Positions 11,520-25,441 of a stretch of DNA of 64,000 nucleotides are shown here, piece after piece. Numbering within the stretch: the first letter of the stretch is position 1; the number at the start of each line of letters is the position of its first letter. Source of the stretch: Ricinus communis (lineage: Eukaryota > Streptophyta > Magnoliopsida > Malpighiales > Euphorbiaceae); assembly GCF_019578655.1 (NCBI RefSeq), contig NC_063256.1:4216001-4280000 (forward strand), read 5' to 3'. The position numbers were made by a program, and so were the translations under genes. Under the pieces are notes generated by a model, which saw only the letters and a list, made by a program, of their open reading frames with translations, was not told the origin of the DNA and searched no databases.

Positions 11520-14500
11520 ATGCAAATGGAAGCTTGCTTGACGAGATGCTGTCATAAAAATGCTTTCTATAGAGCATTAAGAAAACCTCTCAATTTCAAA
11601 CTCTTTAGCTCTTCTTTTCGCTGCTCTTCAATGTCCATTCGTTCTGGTTGTTACTTCTCTTTCTTTCTTCCATATTAGCATGTGTACATGTATGTGGGTA
11701 TTTTATTATCTGACCCCAGAAAGGTTCTAATTTTTTCGATTATTAGGAGGAACCAAGTCCCTTAAAAAGGCATATGATGCATTATTGTTGGATGCTGGTG
11801 GCACCCTTTTGCAATTGCCTCATCCTGTTGAAGAAACTTATGCTTCTATTGGCAGAAAATATGGTTTCTCTCGTTTCCCCTTTTTGTATTGTATTTTTTT
11901 TGTTTCAATATTAATAATAATTAAAAATTAATATCAATAATAATTTTTTAGCAATTTACCTCTGCGTTTTAAGTGCTAGAGAAGTAGTGGGTTATTTAAT
12001 CTGTTAGAAGCTTTTTGTATGTTCTGCCATTGGTCGTACCTGCTCCGTAAAATTGCTGCTTTTGCTGGTGAATTGATCGTTGTTGGAGGAACTGGGTTGT
12101 GACTTTTAAGTAGCATTCTTGGCATGGTTTGTTTAAGTAGTTTGGGTCTTTTTGAACCAACTTGATTAATCTGTTGTATAATATGTTGCTTCGGTTGCAG
12201 CTAATTCTCTTTATGGTTATGGTTCCAGGTCTGTCTACAAGTTCCGCTGAAATTAAGAAGGGATTTAAGAGAGCTTTTTCTGCTTCATGGCCTCAAAAGC
12301 TCCGATACCAGGTCATTGTTGTTAATGATCTGATTTTGTCCTTCGTTTCCTTGTTTTATGTTAAAGATATTCACATTTTTTTTTTAACTTTCAGATGATG
12401 GGGAATTATTTTTCTCTTTTGATATGTAAACTGAATATGTTCTATTGCATTTCACCCATTAACCCATTCTTACAATTAATTTTCTTAAGAAATACATGCT
12501 AGATAATGTTTTTTTTTTTTTTGTTTTAGCTAGGTATGAATATTTTAAAAGATGTAGCAATGTGCATGGATGGCATATTTTTATAGGTGAACGGGTCAAG
12601 ATTCTTGCTTTGGTCAAGCACAGTTGTTCATTAGACTGGTGGATGGTTTTCACTGTGTTTCTTTTCTAATGTAAAATAAGATATTGATGGGGAAATTTTA
12701 CTGAATTTGTACTAGGCAGCTATTAGTATTATGCCCATTTACTAACTTGTTATATGGCCAATGACATTTATAGGTCAGATGAACATCCGTTCCTGTTTCA
12801 TGAAATCAGCCATCCAAAATCTCCTCTTCTTCTGGTTATTAGAAGTTAGAACTCTTTATTCACTATATTCTTCTCCCAATGTTATTGATTGTATAGTAAT
12901 ATCAATAAGTTTCTTAACTAGGACCACTTAATGTGTCAGGTGAATAACATGCATCCTGCTGTTGAGAACTCATAACTTTGTGGTCTATCTTCTTTTTTCT
13001 TTTTCTAAATGGTTACAAAGCAATATGCAGAAAACAAGGATTGCCATGTTCCTTTGATTAGACAATTGTTCTTTGTTGCTCACCAGCTATTTTCCTTAAA
13101 CTTGAAAGCAATTTCTTTTGTAATTGGAAGCGCTGATTAAAATCTGGTCTATCTTGAATTTCTTTTGCTATTAACAGGGAGATGCAAGGCCATTTTGGAA
13201 ATTTGTTGTTTCTGAAGCCACTGGTTGTGATAATGATGATTATTTTGAAGAACTTTATAAGGTTTTTTTGTGAGACCCACTTTCTACATCCGCATTCCTC
13301 CGTTCAATGATACTGTTGAATGCATATATTCTTGGTTTCTATCATTCAAAAAAACTTAAGAAAGGGAAAAAAGATAAAATGAAATCATTTCATATTAGAG
13401 TCCTTTGTATCAAGTCCCAACGGTTGCTTCATGCAGTACTTTGCAGATGGTGATGCATGGCGCCTTCCAGATGGGGCATATGAAACATTATTCTTTCTGA
13501 AAGATGCTGGAGGTCATATTCAATAAATATTCTCTTTTTTCATGCCTAAGTCTTGCAACACCTAATGTCTCTGAATTTAACTTTTTCTTGCTTTTCCCAA
13601 CTTCATGACTAATGGCACAGTTAAACTGGCTGTTGTGTCCAATTTTGACACCCGATTAAGGAAGCTATTACAGGATCTAAATGTTATAAATCTGTAAGTG
13701 TCAGTCTTTTCCTTCCTTTTTCTTCCTCTCTCTCCCACTTTCATTGATTTAGCTTCTCCATGAACGAGCTGCTATTTCTGAACTGCAAAGGTCCACAGTA
13801 ACTTTACATATTTGACTTATGGTATGTTGGTGGCATTCATTCTCTTAACTTACCCCTAGAAGGACAAAAAATTGGATGTGATCCTTTGCTCTATGGAGGC
13901 TCATGATGTAGATGAGCTTACAAAAATCATGTCTTTCTTAATTTCTTTCTCCATTGAGATTTTAGAATTTGCTTTTAGGAGTGTAATTATGGATGATGAA
14001 ACTTTACATTTTCAACACCTTTGAAAATAGCCAGCAGACATAGGGCAGCTAGATGTGCCCCGTTCTATCAGATTTGAAGGTTCTTTTTGTTATTTTTTTT
14101 AAATACTTGTCTCTTTCTCAGGTTTGATGCTCTAATTATATCTTCTGAAGTTGGATATGAAAAGCCAGATCCAAACATATTTAAAGCTGCTTTAGGTATG
14201 TATTGGTTTTATTACCACAAATTGGGGCAGTAGGGATGAGAGCACAAAGGAAACTGTAGCACGACACCAGACTTTCTCATTGTGGACATAATGGCTGACA
14301 AATTATTAGAATGTTTGGCATGCATTTGCCTTTTCATCTGAAGTTATGGGATTTTTGCCTATAGGTTGTTTTAAGGACAGATAGGAGTAGCGACAACCAA
14401 TTTCAGCATAAATTGTATTTGCCTAATGTATAAACTGTTCATGCGTTCTTTGGATTTCAAAATCAGACACCAGCAATTGCTGAAACCACATTAGAGGTAT

Positions 14501-15222
14501 GGCCCGGAAAAAAAGCGCCCGCCACCCCCATCCACTAGCTGTGTGTACGCCTTTCATCCTTATTGGGAAGACTTCAAGAATGTTTAAGCTAATTATCTTT
14601 TAAACTTTTCGAAGTATGTTGGATGGCACGCATTATGTATTATGAGATAGTTGTATTAAACTGACCATGTTGTATTGGTGCTCAAGACTGTTGTACAGAC
14701 AGATACAATGTCTTTGGTCATATGCTGTCTGGGGCAGTGTCAACCCTTTGTTCTTTTTCCTTTCGATTTTTCAGCATAAGTAAAATACAGATAGTATGGA
14801 AATCCCATTATCGAGACTAATATGGAATTGCATCTTATGCTGCAAAATATTCGGCACTCTTTGTAGATCAACTAAATGTGGCAGCAGGCAAGGCAGTACA
14901 CATTGGTGATGATCTTAAAGCAGATAAAGAAGGGGCGAATGCAACTGGAGTTGATTGCTGGTGAGTGCACTGCACTTCATGTATTTCAGGCCTCTTTTTT
15001 TTTTTCTTTCTTTTTCTCTTATAAATTCCTATTGGAAAGAAGTGAGACTATAATAAATACTAGATACATTTTAGTTTCGTGATTCGATGTGAGGACAGGC
15101 AACACCTACTTATGGGCCATAATACTTGTTGGTAGTTGTTAATATTACAAATAAGCAGGTTATGGGGAGCAGATGTCAGTACATTCAGAGATATACAAAA
15201 CCGTATCCTCGTTGCTGAATGA
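11520..15222 (+). CDS. HAD-superfamily hydrolase (HDHD3-like), nine exons
   Basis: Exons are 11520-11646, 11747-11863, 12229-12311, 13178-13261, 13437-13512, 13621-13693, 14122-14195, 14867-14960 and 15159-15222. All introns are GT-AG and in phase, giving 263 aa. HAD motif I is [11 protein letters not shown] (nucleophile Asp58), motif II is VVSNFD (Ser169), motif III is the Lys in VGYEKPDP (Lys201), and motif IV is HIGDDLKAD (Asp226-Asp227). The second Asp of the usual DxD is Gly here, as I recall for the plant HDHD3-like family, so phosphatase activity is not assured. The first 42 residues are rich in Arg, Ser, Lys and Phe with almost no acidic residues, suggesting an organelle targeting peptide. 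ATG 11520 gives this leader; ATG 11631 would remove it. Substrate unknown. Confidence 0.9.
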
Positions 15223-16688
15223 TGGCCCGAAGTGTCAATTGCAAATCTTCTTGGTGATGTGGTGTGCAATTCAGAATAATTGAGATATTTCGACTTTGAT
15301 AGTGCTCAAATAACTTGGGAGTTTTGTATGGTCGATAAATATCATAGTTGTGATGATTTTGGCCTCAGATAAACTAACATTTGGAGATCGATTCCCGATG
15401 GTTGTATGCCCTTGTTTTTTTATTCCCGAGTGAAGTTATACGATGCAAATGAGAAGCTCTTCAATGTCCTTCCATATTTCTATTGACGGTTTTGTTTGGT
15501 TATCGTTGGAAACATCATTTTCAAATGAAATGTCCGTAACTTGCTTTGAAACTCAAATCGGTGGTCTTATTGGGATTTCGAAATTTTCAATAGATGGTAT
15601 GCCAAGTATCTTTCAGCTTTTCATATACCCCGTCAGCAATGGTATAATTTTCCTAAATATATGTAAAAATAACAAGGACAACAAAAAATCTTCGAATTTT
15701 CAAGTCCTATCCATGAACCCTAAAAAGACCAGAAAAAGGTGGAAAAGAGGAAACAAAGAAGTGGCATTTGATAGGAAACGCCTGTAATAGCCACCACTGT
15801 TCCAACATAATCATCTGCAATAATGGCCAACTCTTTAATGACCCCACTCAGATCATCATCTTGTGCAAATACAGAATAAGCAGCAATAAACATCACTTTT
15901 ACCCGGATGTAACTGTATTTAACTATAACCCACTCAATGACACAAGTTTACCTTAATGCAATCCTTTAATTCAGGTAAACCAAGAATCAACATTTCATGG
16001 AAAGCTTATCTCCTGCATACTTCTTTGCCCTCTTCTCTAGTGAATCAAAGGGATACAACCAAAATCAAGGAACGTCAATATTAATCACTTGAACCAGCAA
16101 ATTCAGAAATACAACATTCCGGGCACAGATAACACCAATGCAACATTTTACAGAAGTTCTTGAAAAACCCTGCTGCTTGGACACAGGAGCAAAGCCTTCA
16201 AGTTGCCTAATAAACTTCACTGGATTAGATGATTCAAGATTCCTTTTCTTGTCAAAATCAAATACAGTGCCTCTGATCAAATCACAACTCAAAATGCAAA
16301 CTTCAGAGAAACCTATTATAACTTTGCAAGAATACTAATTTCAAATAATAAACATGACAAATTGCTATCAATATTTAGTTGAAATGAAAGTGTATTGACA
16401 GGGTCCCTGCTATCTACACAACTGAAATTATGACTGCTGCAGTCGTCCCTAATTATTGACAACCTTTTGAGTTTGGAAGAACGAGTAAATACAGCATGAT
16501 TTGGCCACTAATTTCAGACAAGTAACAATAGTCCAGATGACAGTGAAAGCAGAAATAAATGGTATTCATTAAAATCCAATAAACTTGCGGAAATAGAACA
16601 ATTCTCCACTTACCAAGGTACATGTCCAATTGGTAGCTAAACCATCCCCACAAGAAGAGAAAAAACGTAACTTGCTCAAGCCATCCCT
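15223..16688. other. Convergent intergenic region
   Basis: Lies between the 3' ends of the HAD gene (plus) and CUL3 (minus) and probably contains both 3' untranslated regions. Short open frames here show no family features. Confidence 0.5.
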
Positions 16689-19600
16689 TCAAGCAAGATA
16701 TCGATACAGTTTTCTATCAACACTATCCCTCTCCAAGAAATCTCGTTCAATAAGAGACTCGATTCGTTTCTTAATCTCTGTGGGATTTGCCAGAAACCGT
16801 GACTGCAACTGCTTTGTGACCTCAGTAATTATATTGTTATGATCTAATACCCTCCTTGACTTCATGATCCTAACTATTGCTGCTTCAATCTGAGGCTTCC
16901 TGTCCTCCTCCACCCTCTGCCGAGTCTCCTGCTTTTCAGGTTCTGATTCCTTTTGTGCAACGACAGTTCCTATCTTCACCTTGTAGAATTTGCTTGTGAA
17001 CTTATCATTGACAAAAAAAGCATCTTCTTCACCAATGTCTTTACTCATGGGTTCTTTCCGAAGAACATTCTTTCCTTTCACACAAGCCATGGATTGCAGG
17101 CACCTCTTCAAGTCTGAAGCAGGAATCTCTGTTGCCTGCTCAATCTCCTTGTAGCTAAGCCGATCAGCATTGTTAAATAGCATAAGGACACACATTTGAT
17201 ATGTAGATACATTCAACTCATGTTTCTGACCCCTTCCGAATGTTGCTTTTATATCTGCTGTGCCCATGTTAGTTTGCCAGGACAGTCTCCGCCCTGTATG
17301 GGTCCCAAGGTAATATGACCTGAACTTTTCACACAGTGCTGACATCTCAGCAGGTAGGTTGCAAGTAACACTAGGCTGGGTTGGCCAAGATCCTGTCGTC
17401 AGAACTTGGACTACAAGTGTAGGTCCATCCCCTAGCTCTGGGTGGCTTGCATAAAACCCTTGAATTGTATCCTGGGAGGTCTTCATGTCAGTAAACATGC
17501 CTTCTAGTTTTGAAGTGAATTGATATCCACATTCAGTCTTGAGCTTGACTATCAAACTTCTCTCTGCATCATCAGAGACAGTTTTTCCTGATAATAGCCG
17601 CTTAGCCAAATGCTGTTTATAATACTTCTCAAAAACATCTTTCTCTTGTAAGTAGCGGAACAGCATCATCACCTTGTCAAGAATAATCTCCACATCCTCC
17701 TCACTAACTCCCTTTAGACCTTTACGAAGTTTGTCATCCACAAACAATGAAATGAATTCAGGAGAGCGAGCATTCAAATTAATAAAATATTCAAAAGAAG
17801 AATTCAACGCATTCTGGAATGTTTTATCATTGTTGAATGCCAAGCTTATGATGCTATCGTACTTGTCTCTTTCATCCAACAAACGCTGCACAAATTCCAC
17901 GGGATCCTTCAGCCTTTCTGGATCAGTAACTAGTTGCTTACCAGTCTCCCTGAGGTGAGAAGTCATCACTTCTCGAATGGTCTGAAGACCATTAGATACC
18001 CGACGGAATAGGTTATACATTCTTCCCAAGTCTTCATATTTATCATCAAGAAGCATATTCACCAGACCAGAATTCTCCATGTGGACTAGTCTCAGCATGT
18101 GGTTAGCAATCATTTCCTTCTCCACCACATTAGTTATCTTGACTTCACTCTTTGCATCCAAGTAGTGTGTCACTCTCTCTATCTCTTCATTCAAACGTTT
18201 CTCAGCTTTCTTCAAATACTCCCCACAATCACAGCATTCAATGAACTTCTGAGATTCAACCTTGTAAAACTCTGCTGAAACCTCAAGAAATGGCTTCTCA
18301 AAATCCTCTTGGTAAACCAAAGAACCTAAATCCATAAGCATCTTGATAATGTTCCTCATCAATCCTCGGTCTATAACTTCACCTGTTCGTTCTCTGTGAA
18401 CTAATTCAAGAAGTGTGTTCAAAAGCCTTGTTTGAATTTTGCTGGAGTGTATGATGTTATCCCTCCAAAGGTTCAGTCCAAGCTCATGAACAGGGGTTTT
18501 ATGAGTGCTTGGAATGTATGTCCTATCCATGTACATCAATATGTCCCTAATCATTTGCAATGCTTTATTATGGTCATTCCATTTCCTGTTCAGCTCCTCC
18601 AAAAATGAATCCCCTTGAGCAGCCTCAATAGATTTTGAGATTTCTTTAAGATGTGATGTCATCGTTGAAACTAGACCAGAATACAACTTTTCACCAAATT
18701 TATGCAGCACCATGTTATAGGCATTCCTGAAACCACGCCAAAACTGTAATATTAGAAACACAACCACTTCAAACTGTCTGCATTTTCTCCTTCATCCCAT
18801 CTTTTCTTGGATTTACATTGTGAAAGAGGCATAAATAATAATAATAATAATAACAATAATAGTACATTTGAAAAATCCAGACAGAATGAATGGAATTCAA
18901 TAGACCATACATATTAACTGAAGTCGCCTGAACAACAGTCTCAAAAAATGCATAATATAAGAACTGTCTAAAATAGATACAAGGTTGCATATGGGAAAGC
19001 AAGGGAGAAAAGAGTGAATGGTTATCAAATCAATCTGCAACCATTTAAGAAAGAACAAAAACATTTACATGTAAACAAAATAGAGCACTAGACAGACTTC
19101 AATATCCTCTCTCTCTCTCTCTCTCTCTCACACGCACACACACGCACACAAACACACACACACAGAGTAATTAATGTTATGGGTGTAAATTCTTATTGTA
19201 ACAAAATACTCCGTGTAAAATACAAGTGGATGTTATCTGCACCTTGAAAAATAAAACGATTTCTCAATTTTCCTAATTGTAATGCTGATTTCATTGTGTT
19301 TCATCTTCTAAGAAACCAATGCATTATTGTTTACATTAAAATGGTACTCACCACTGCCGCACAATATTTACCAAACTGGCAATCAGGTAATATTAAAACC
19401 TCTGTCTCTCTCTGTTTTCCTTTTATCCATTGTCATTTTAATGACTAGAAATGCTAAAACGAAAAGACTGAGACAATACAAAGTAAGAGACCACAAGCAG
19501 TAATCCGGTAAGCAAATTCCTTGTGTCATCAAAAATCTCTACAGTTTGCATAAATCACCAAAAAGCTAACAAAATTACATCTAGCGAAACTAATATCTGC

Positions 19601-19943
19601 GAGGAACGTAAAATTACGATAGTTGAAATTAATCACCAAATATAATTATCTAAACAGCTTTTTAATTAATCAAGCATAACATGTAATTAAGTTTAATCAA
19701 AGAACCTAAGCATACGCATAAAATCAAAAGAATCGCATATCCTAAAAGCAAGAATTGAAAAGAAAAGAAAAGAAAAGAAAACCTATAGAGCTCTTCAAAA
19801 CTAAGGCCACTAGCGTTATGATTGTAAATCTCATGAATAGCATGTTCGAGAATCTTCCATGTTTTATCTGCATATTTCGGATCCACCACCACCCGATGCT
19901 TAAACGCCTCTATCTGAAAATTTCTCTTCTTCTGATTACTCAT
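16689..19943 (-). CDS. CUL3: Cullin-3, scaffold of BTB-CUL3 E3 ubiquitin ligases
   Basis: Two coding exons on the minus strand, 19783-19943 (starts MSNQKKRNFQIEAFKHRVVV) and 16689-18726. They are joined across a 1,056-bp GT-AG intron in phase and give exactly 732 aa, the usual plant CUL3A/B length. The N-terminal cullin repeats would bind BTB/POZ substrate adaptors. The cullin-homology region (FRYLQEKDVFEKYYKQHLAK, then LKTECGYQFTSKLEGMFTDM) would bind RBX1. The C-terminal winged-helix part contains IVRIMKSRR, whose Lys676 is the expected NEDD8 attachment site, and the chain ends LYRYLA. The complex ubiquitinates proteins in hormone, light and immune signalling; this is family knowledge. No damage is seen. 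The intron contains CT/CA microsatellites. Confidence 0.97.
19106..19165. repeat. Compound (CT)n(CA)n microsatellite in the CUL3 intron
   Basis: A CT run of about 24 bp runs directly into an imperfect CA run interrupted by CG steps. Confidence 0.9.
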
Positions 19944-22900
19944 CCTCTTTATTTCCCCTCTCCGATCCGATTCCCAAACCGAAACTCCCGATCTCCAAAA
20001 CCACAATTAAACAACGAATCGCAAAAGAAATTAGGAAAAACCGTAGACAGTTAGATTAACCGGCAGATATTTATCATTATTCTTATTATTGTTATTAATC
20101 GTCTGCGTACGGACGGGGAAATTAGGGTTTGAAAAAACAGAAAGGTTTTTAGAGAGGGAAGGGGAAGGTAATATATTAAAGGCTGACGAAAGGGAAATAT
20201 ATCAAAATCAGATAAAAGGGGAAATAATTATTACGAAGCAAAAATTAAAATAAAATACAAATTATTGTTTTTGTTTTTTTTCTGAGAAAAGAAATACAAA
20301 TTATTATTACTGTTATAAATTATTAATTAGAAATTTATTTGAACTTTTTTTTTTTAGGTGGAGAAGAAATGGATGATTGACGGTAGAGAGAGAGAGATTT
20401 GGCCTTTTCGGTGGGTTTTGGATGCCGTTTCATAGAAGTTCCAAAAGACGTTTTTTTTAAGGAGGTGTGTAGTTTAGTTCAGTTTAGATTTGAGTGGAGC
20501 GCACATAGATACGTTTCTTTCTGAGTTGAATGCTTTGAGCGCGTCTACAGTTCAATACACACACAGCACCAGCCATGGTCCACTCGGTGCCTTTTAAAAC
20601 AAAATTTTGATTTTTTTCTTAAACCATTGCTTTTTACTTGTTTTTGGTGATTTTGTTTTTCTTGAGTTGAATAGCTTAATTGCTAACTAAATTATCTATC
20701 TTATACATATTTTTAAATTTAGTATGTGATTTTGAATTTTAAATTTTAAATTTTTATAATATATTTTAATATTTATCTTAATTTTAAATTTTATAAAATT
20801 ATAGATGATTAATCATATTAATAAATAAAAAGATTTGAGTCGATAGCAGAATTGTTAGCTAATCTTATAACCAACAACAGCATCATATAAATCAATAAGT
20901 ATATAATCTAGCAATATATAATTTTCTAATATTATACTCATCATTATTAGTATTTGGAAAAAAAAAAATTTAATATTTTGTTTATTTCTATTTTTTTTTA
21001 TCATTTGTTTCAAAGATTGAAAGTATCTCAAGCTTTAGATTTCTAAGATTTTGAATAAACTTTTTAATTAAAGTGTTTAAGGATAACTCGGTTTCTTTTT
21101 TCTATTACCAATATTGTAGCCACAACATTAAATTTTAATTGATATTTCATTAAATATCCAAATTAAAATCAATATTGCAATACGTAATTAATATTAAAAG
21201 AATAACAATTACATACTAGAGTTAAAAATACTTAACATTTAAGCATTGGTTTAAATAAATAAAAAGCATTGCTGAACCAACCAAATGGTAACATATTTAT
21301 GGGTCTCTCATCTTTTTATGTAATTTAACTCACTCTTTGCTCCTTTTGTTTCACTATCCAACTTCACTAAATGGATTCTACCACCTATAAGACATTTGAA
21401 CCAGCTGCTTATCAATTCCTCCGAGTGTTTGCGACATCCAATCCCAAACTGCTAGCAAACCATACACTCCCTTATGAAAATTAGAGATAAAGATAGTGAC
21501 CTAATGATAAGAGATTCTATTGTTTAAAGTTGTCGAGATTATCTTGTCTTTTGACAAAATGTATTGTACGAAACTAAATCTACTAACAGAAATATAAGAT
21601 AAAAGTGAAATAATATCATGAACTAATTCAATTTCCTAAGGACAATCCTCTAGAGGTATCAAAGCTTGGACAAAGTAATTACAAGTTTGAAAAATAAAGG
21701 CCATGGGCAAGTGAGAGTTTCTGGTTGAGAGAATAAAAGCAGGATCAAAATTGAATTTTAGAACCATCTAGTAGTATAGTGAGATAACTTTTGCAAAATG
21801 GCTTGAAATTTTGAATTCAAATTTTGAAAGAATAATTTTTTAATAATATTTCGTCATCGAGATTTCAAACTGCGTTTTCATTAGATTTTTTTTTTTATTT
21901 TGAAATTGACATTAATATGGCGGGCTTGAACTTGATATAAATTAAAATTAACCGTAACTTTATAAATATTTTATTGTAAAATAGAATTTGTATAGTGACT
22001 CTTGAGAAGAATTGCAATCATTAGCCGCTTCTTCTCCTTTCATTTTACTAAAAGAATAAAAGTTGAACTTTAAAACTATAGCATTCTTATTTTTCCTCAT
22101 ACACCACGACATACATTAGATCTTTGACCTGATATATCTATTGGGTGTGTCGTCCTGATATTTCTAAGGAGTGTTTCTACATATTATACCAACACCAACT
22201 CTTAAAAGACATAAACCTTACCGGATTTGCAATAAATCCAAAGCTAAAAGGTAACTGAGAGGCTATAGCACGACAATTAAGGAGTAAAGCATGCTCTACT
22301 AATTCCTCTTCCATCAGCATAGAGACATCTTAGGGAGTCCACCATGGTTAGTTTAAATAGCTTCAGTTTTATAGTCAGGCTGAAGTTATCCATAGAACAG
22401 CTCTTTAATTAAGGGATAAACAAGACTTTTATCCGGAATTTGTCATTATGAAAAAAATAAAGGAAGAAGGTATAATAGAATAAAGTTCATGATCAAACAA
22501 ACTATTCAATGAAGGTTGATTTAGTGGGAATCTAAATGTCATATCACTTTGTCCTTTTTATTAATAAGACTAATAGGAATATTCAAGATAACCTCTATCT
22601 CTTTCTTTTTTCTTTTCTTTTCTGGATGAGGAGGCCAAAGCCAACAATTAAAAAAGAAAAAAGAAAAAGAAACCCAAGACAAAATAAATCAAGCAACAGC
22701 CTTAGATATTGTTTGACCCGACATTCTAGCGTTCTCAGTGAATAGATTTGAAATTATATAAACTGTGTTTTTCAATTTTTTTAAAGAACTTGTTCCTAAA
22801 CTTAAACCTCTAACTTTCACTAACATTTTTTTTAATTAAATAACATTTTCTTAATATTTTTATCACTCCTTTAATCAAAATTTAAATTATATTTAAATTT

Positions 22901-23114
22901 AAATTTATAGTGATTTTTTAATTTTCTATAAAAAATAATAATATAGAGTCATTTATTATATTTTCTTGAAATAATGGTTTGAAATTTCTAATAATAAATA
23001 GATTAATAATATTATGATATACATTATTAAAACTAGAATTTTAATTGATGAATATTTTAGTGGCAATGACTAATAATAATTTCTCAAATATTTAATATTA
23101 GTTAGTGATATGTT

Positions 23115-23153
<39 letters not shown>

Positions 23154-24575
23154 GTATTTTATGTGTTTCTTTTACCTCACTTTAGTTTTCTTATATAATT
23201 TCAAGTGATAATAATAAAAAATGGAAAACATGAGCCAAAAAATGCATGAATATGCTTTAATTGGACTGCAGTAGTAAAATGCTTGAAATAAAGAAACACG
23301 GATTACTAAAATTGCAGGTCTGATAGAATTTATCAAGTCCAACGAAGAGAATTAATTAATTATGATGTTATTAAGAATAATTATCTGTTAAGTTGTTTAT
23401 TTTGTTTATAAGAGAATAACTATAATAGTGTTATGCTGAGAGAATGACTCTGAAAAATAAATCTCTACAAAATGTAGAAGTCAAGAGAGGGGATTAATTA
23501 TTCTTCTCTCTGTAAATTCCCTACAATTCATCTTCTACAACATTTAGTTAGTTTTTGCATTGTTCTTTCAAGAATTATATAAGCTTTTCAGGACGTGGAG
23601 AGTTTCTTTATTCCTTAAAGAACTTATGAATTTTAAGGGAGTTTTAATTTTTTATTTTATATATCTTATGTCAATCTATTTAATTACAATGATCATTAAA
23701 TTAAATATGTCAGGCTAAGTTCTATAAGTGTTTAATTTGAATTTTTTATTTATGTATGAACCTTATATATTATGAGTTTAATGAATGATTTTTTTACCTT
23801 TATACATGTATTAGTTTCATCTATTATTATTGGTTGATCATCATATCAATTTAATAGTAATATTTGTTATAAAAATTCTTAGGTTAAAAGTATTAGAAAC
23901 ATCATTTTTACTTTAATATACGTCATTAGCTTGAGTGATTTATGAAAAATGCACATCACCATCTCTCATTCATTAGATTTGGACTTAAAAAAAAAATAAA
24001 AGGATTGCTAAGTATAAACTAGACTAAATGCTATTTTACCATATAATTTACATTAATCATTCTAGTTGCATATTTATTTTATAGTTATTTGATTTTTTTT
24101 TTGTAAATCTTAAAATCATTCTCAAAACATTAGCTTAGAGTGTTTAGATTTATTTTTAGTATTTTGTTTGTCTTTATAATATATGCTCTATAATTTCTTG
24201 TGAGATCGATCTCACAGTAAACTAACTAGTACTATAATTCAGTTCGTACTCTTACATATGTTAGAGACATCAGTTAGCTATTAACTACTATAAGAGTTGT
24301 AAATTAAGCAAATATTATATATCCCACGTTTTATCTCATTTCTTACCCAGCTAGTAAAAATCTACGTATTCACTTATTGGTCAAAAGAAAGAAAGAAATA
24401 AAGCAGAGTTGCATTCTCTTACTCGGACCGTTATAGGATTATATATAATAGAACCGCCACAACCATTCGAGTATGACTATTAGATTGCAGTAACTAATAT
24501 TGTTTTAACCGCTCTCATTATGTCAGAGATTTAAGTTAAACCTTAGCTCAATTTGTATACAGTATTTATATGTAA
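19944..24575. other. Gene-poor AT-rich region, CUL3 promoter at the left end
   Basis: About 19944-20170 should hold the CUL3 leader and promoter. Beyond that the DNA is AT-rich, with a (TA)n run at about 23116-23147. Only a weak LINE trace (listed separately) was found; no gene is recognised. Confidence 0.5.
22200..22360 (-). mobile_element. Possible decayed LINE fragment (zf-RVT-like)
   Basis: On the minus strand the frame MLMEEELVEHALLLNC resembles the Glu/Glu-EHALL-Cys part of the zinc-binding domain found after reverse transcriptase in plant LINEs. Flanking codons are broken by stops and no reverse transcriptase motif was found, so this is only a hint. Confidence 0.22.
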
Positions 24576-24583
24576 CTCTCTAG

Positions 24584-25074
24584 TAGACCTATTTATGGGC
24601 CTGGGTATCCACCCGGCCCGCCAGGCCCGCACTATTTGGGCTGGGCTTGAGAGCCCGGCCCGGGCCGGCCCGATGTCTAGTATAATTACTAAAAAAATAG
24701 GTTTAAAATAAATATGTCATACTCAACACTCAAAGCTATGACCTCTTCTTATAATTAAGTGTCCTATACCACTTAACTAGCTATTATTTCTACTTATAGT
24801 TTTATTATTATTAATAATATAAAAATAAAAATAAAAAACCCTAAATGTAACTAAAATTTGGGACAATGAATTGAACGCATAGGACAATGAACCTAGACTC
24901 CATCTTGGGCTGGGCCAGGCCGGGCCGGACCCTTTAAAGAATTTAGGGCTTGGACTTGGATAGAGAGATATAAAATATTTTTGGGCTTAGGCGGTTTCGG
25001 GCTTGTTTAGAAAAAAGTCAGGCCCCGTCAGGCCCGGTCCGAATCCGTCCAAGCCCGGTCCATGAACATGTATA
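24584..25074. mobile_element. hAT-like non-autonomous element (MITE), 491 bp
   Basis: Flanked by a perfect 8-bp direct repeat CTCTCTAG at 24576-24583 and 25075-25082, the target length typical of hAT transposons. The ends are imperfect inverted repeats. The left end reads TAGACCTATTTATGGGCCTG and the right end, on the other strand, reads TATACATGTTCATGGACCGG, agreeing at most positions over 20 bases. Subterminal GGGCCGGGCC-type motifs in both orientations stand out sharply from the AT-rich surroundings. No transposase is encoded. Confidence 0.85.
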
Positions 25075-25082
25075 CTCTCTAG

Positions 25083-25441
25083 TCCTGTCTCTTGGCTCAA
25101 TTGCTTGCTAAACCCAAAGTGTATAACCCACTTCATTTCTTCGCATTTACATAGTAACGTAATTCTAAATCGTAAATCACAAACCTAATTCTATTTTTGT
25201 CTCAACCTCACAGCCTCCACCCTCTAATCTCTTTTCCTCTGCCCTCGCAAACCCCAATTGCAGCCGCTTCCACCCTCGCAGCAGTCCCCGGTCATCTTTC
25301 TTCAAGCCTCCACCCTTGGTGGTCATCTGGTACTGTTGTTTGTTTTAATTTCGTCATTGCTCTTATTAATATCGATCAATTTCTCCATATGTACAATTAA
25401 ATGCTTTGAAGCCTATATTTAAGCATACGACATGCTGCATT
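25083..25441. other. Spacer with a C-rich patch
   Basis: Lies between the MITE and duplicated block A. A C/T-rich patch at about 25200-25330 encodes no recognised domain. Confidence 0.4.

Noticed and set aside
15443..15787. 114-codon open frame downstream of the HAD gene
   Set aside because: No family features and low-complexity composition; probably 3' untranslated sequence.
17674..17958. Plus-strand open frame of 94 codons
   Set aside because: It is antisense to conserved CUL3 coding sequence and only mirrors its codon bias.
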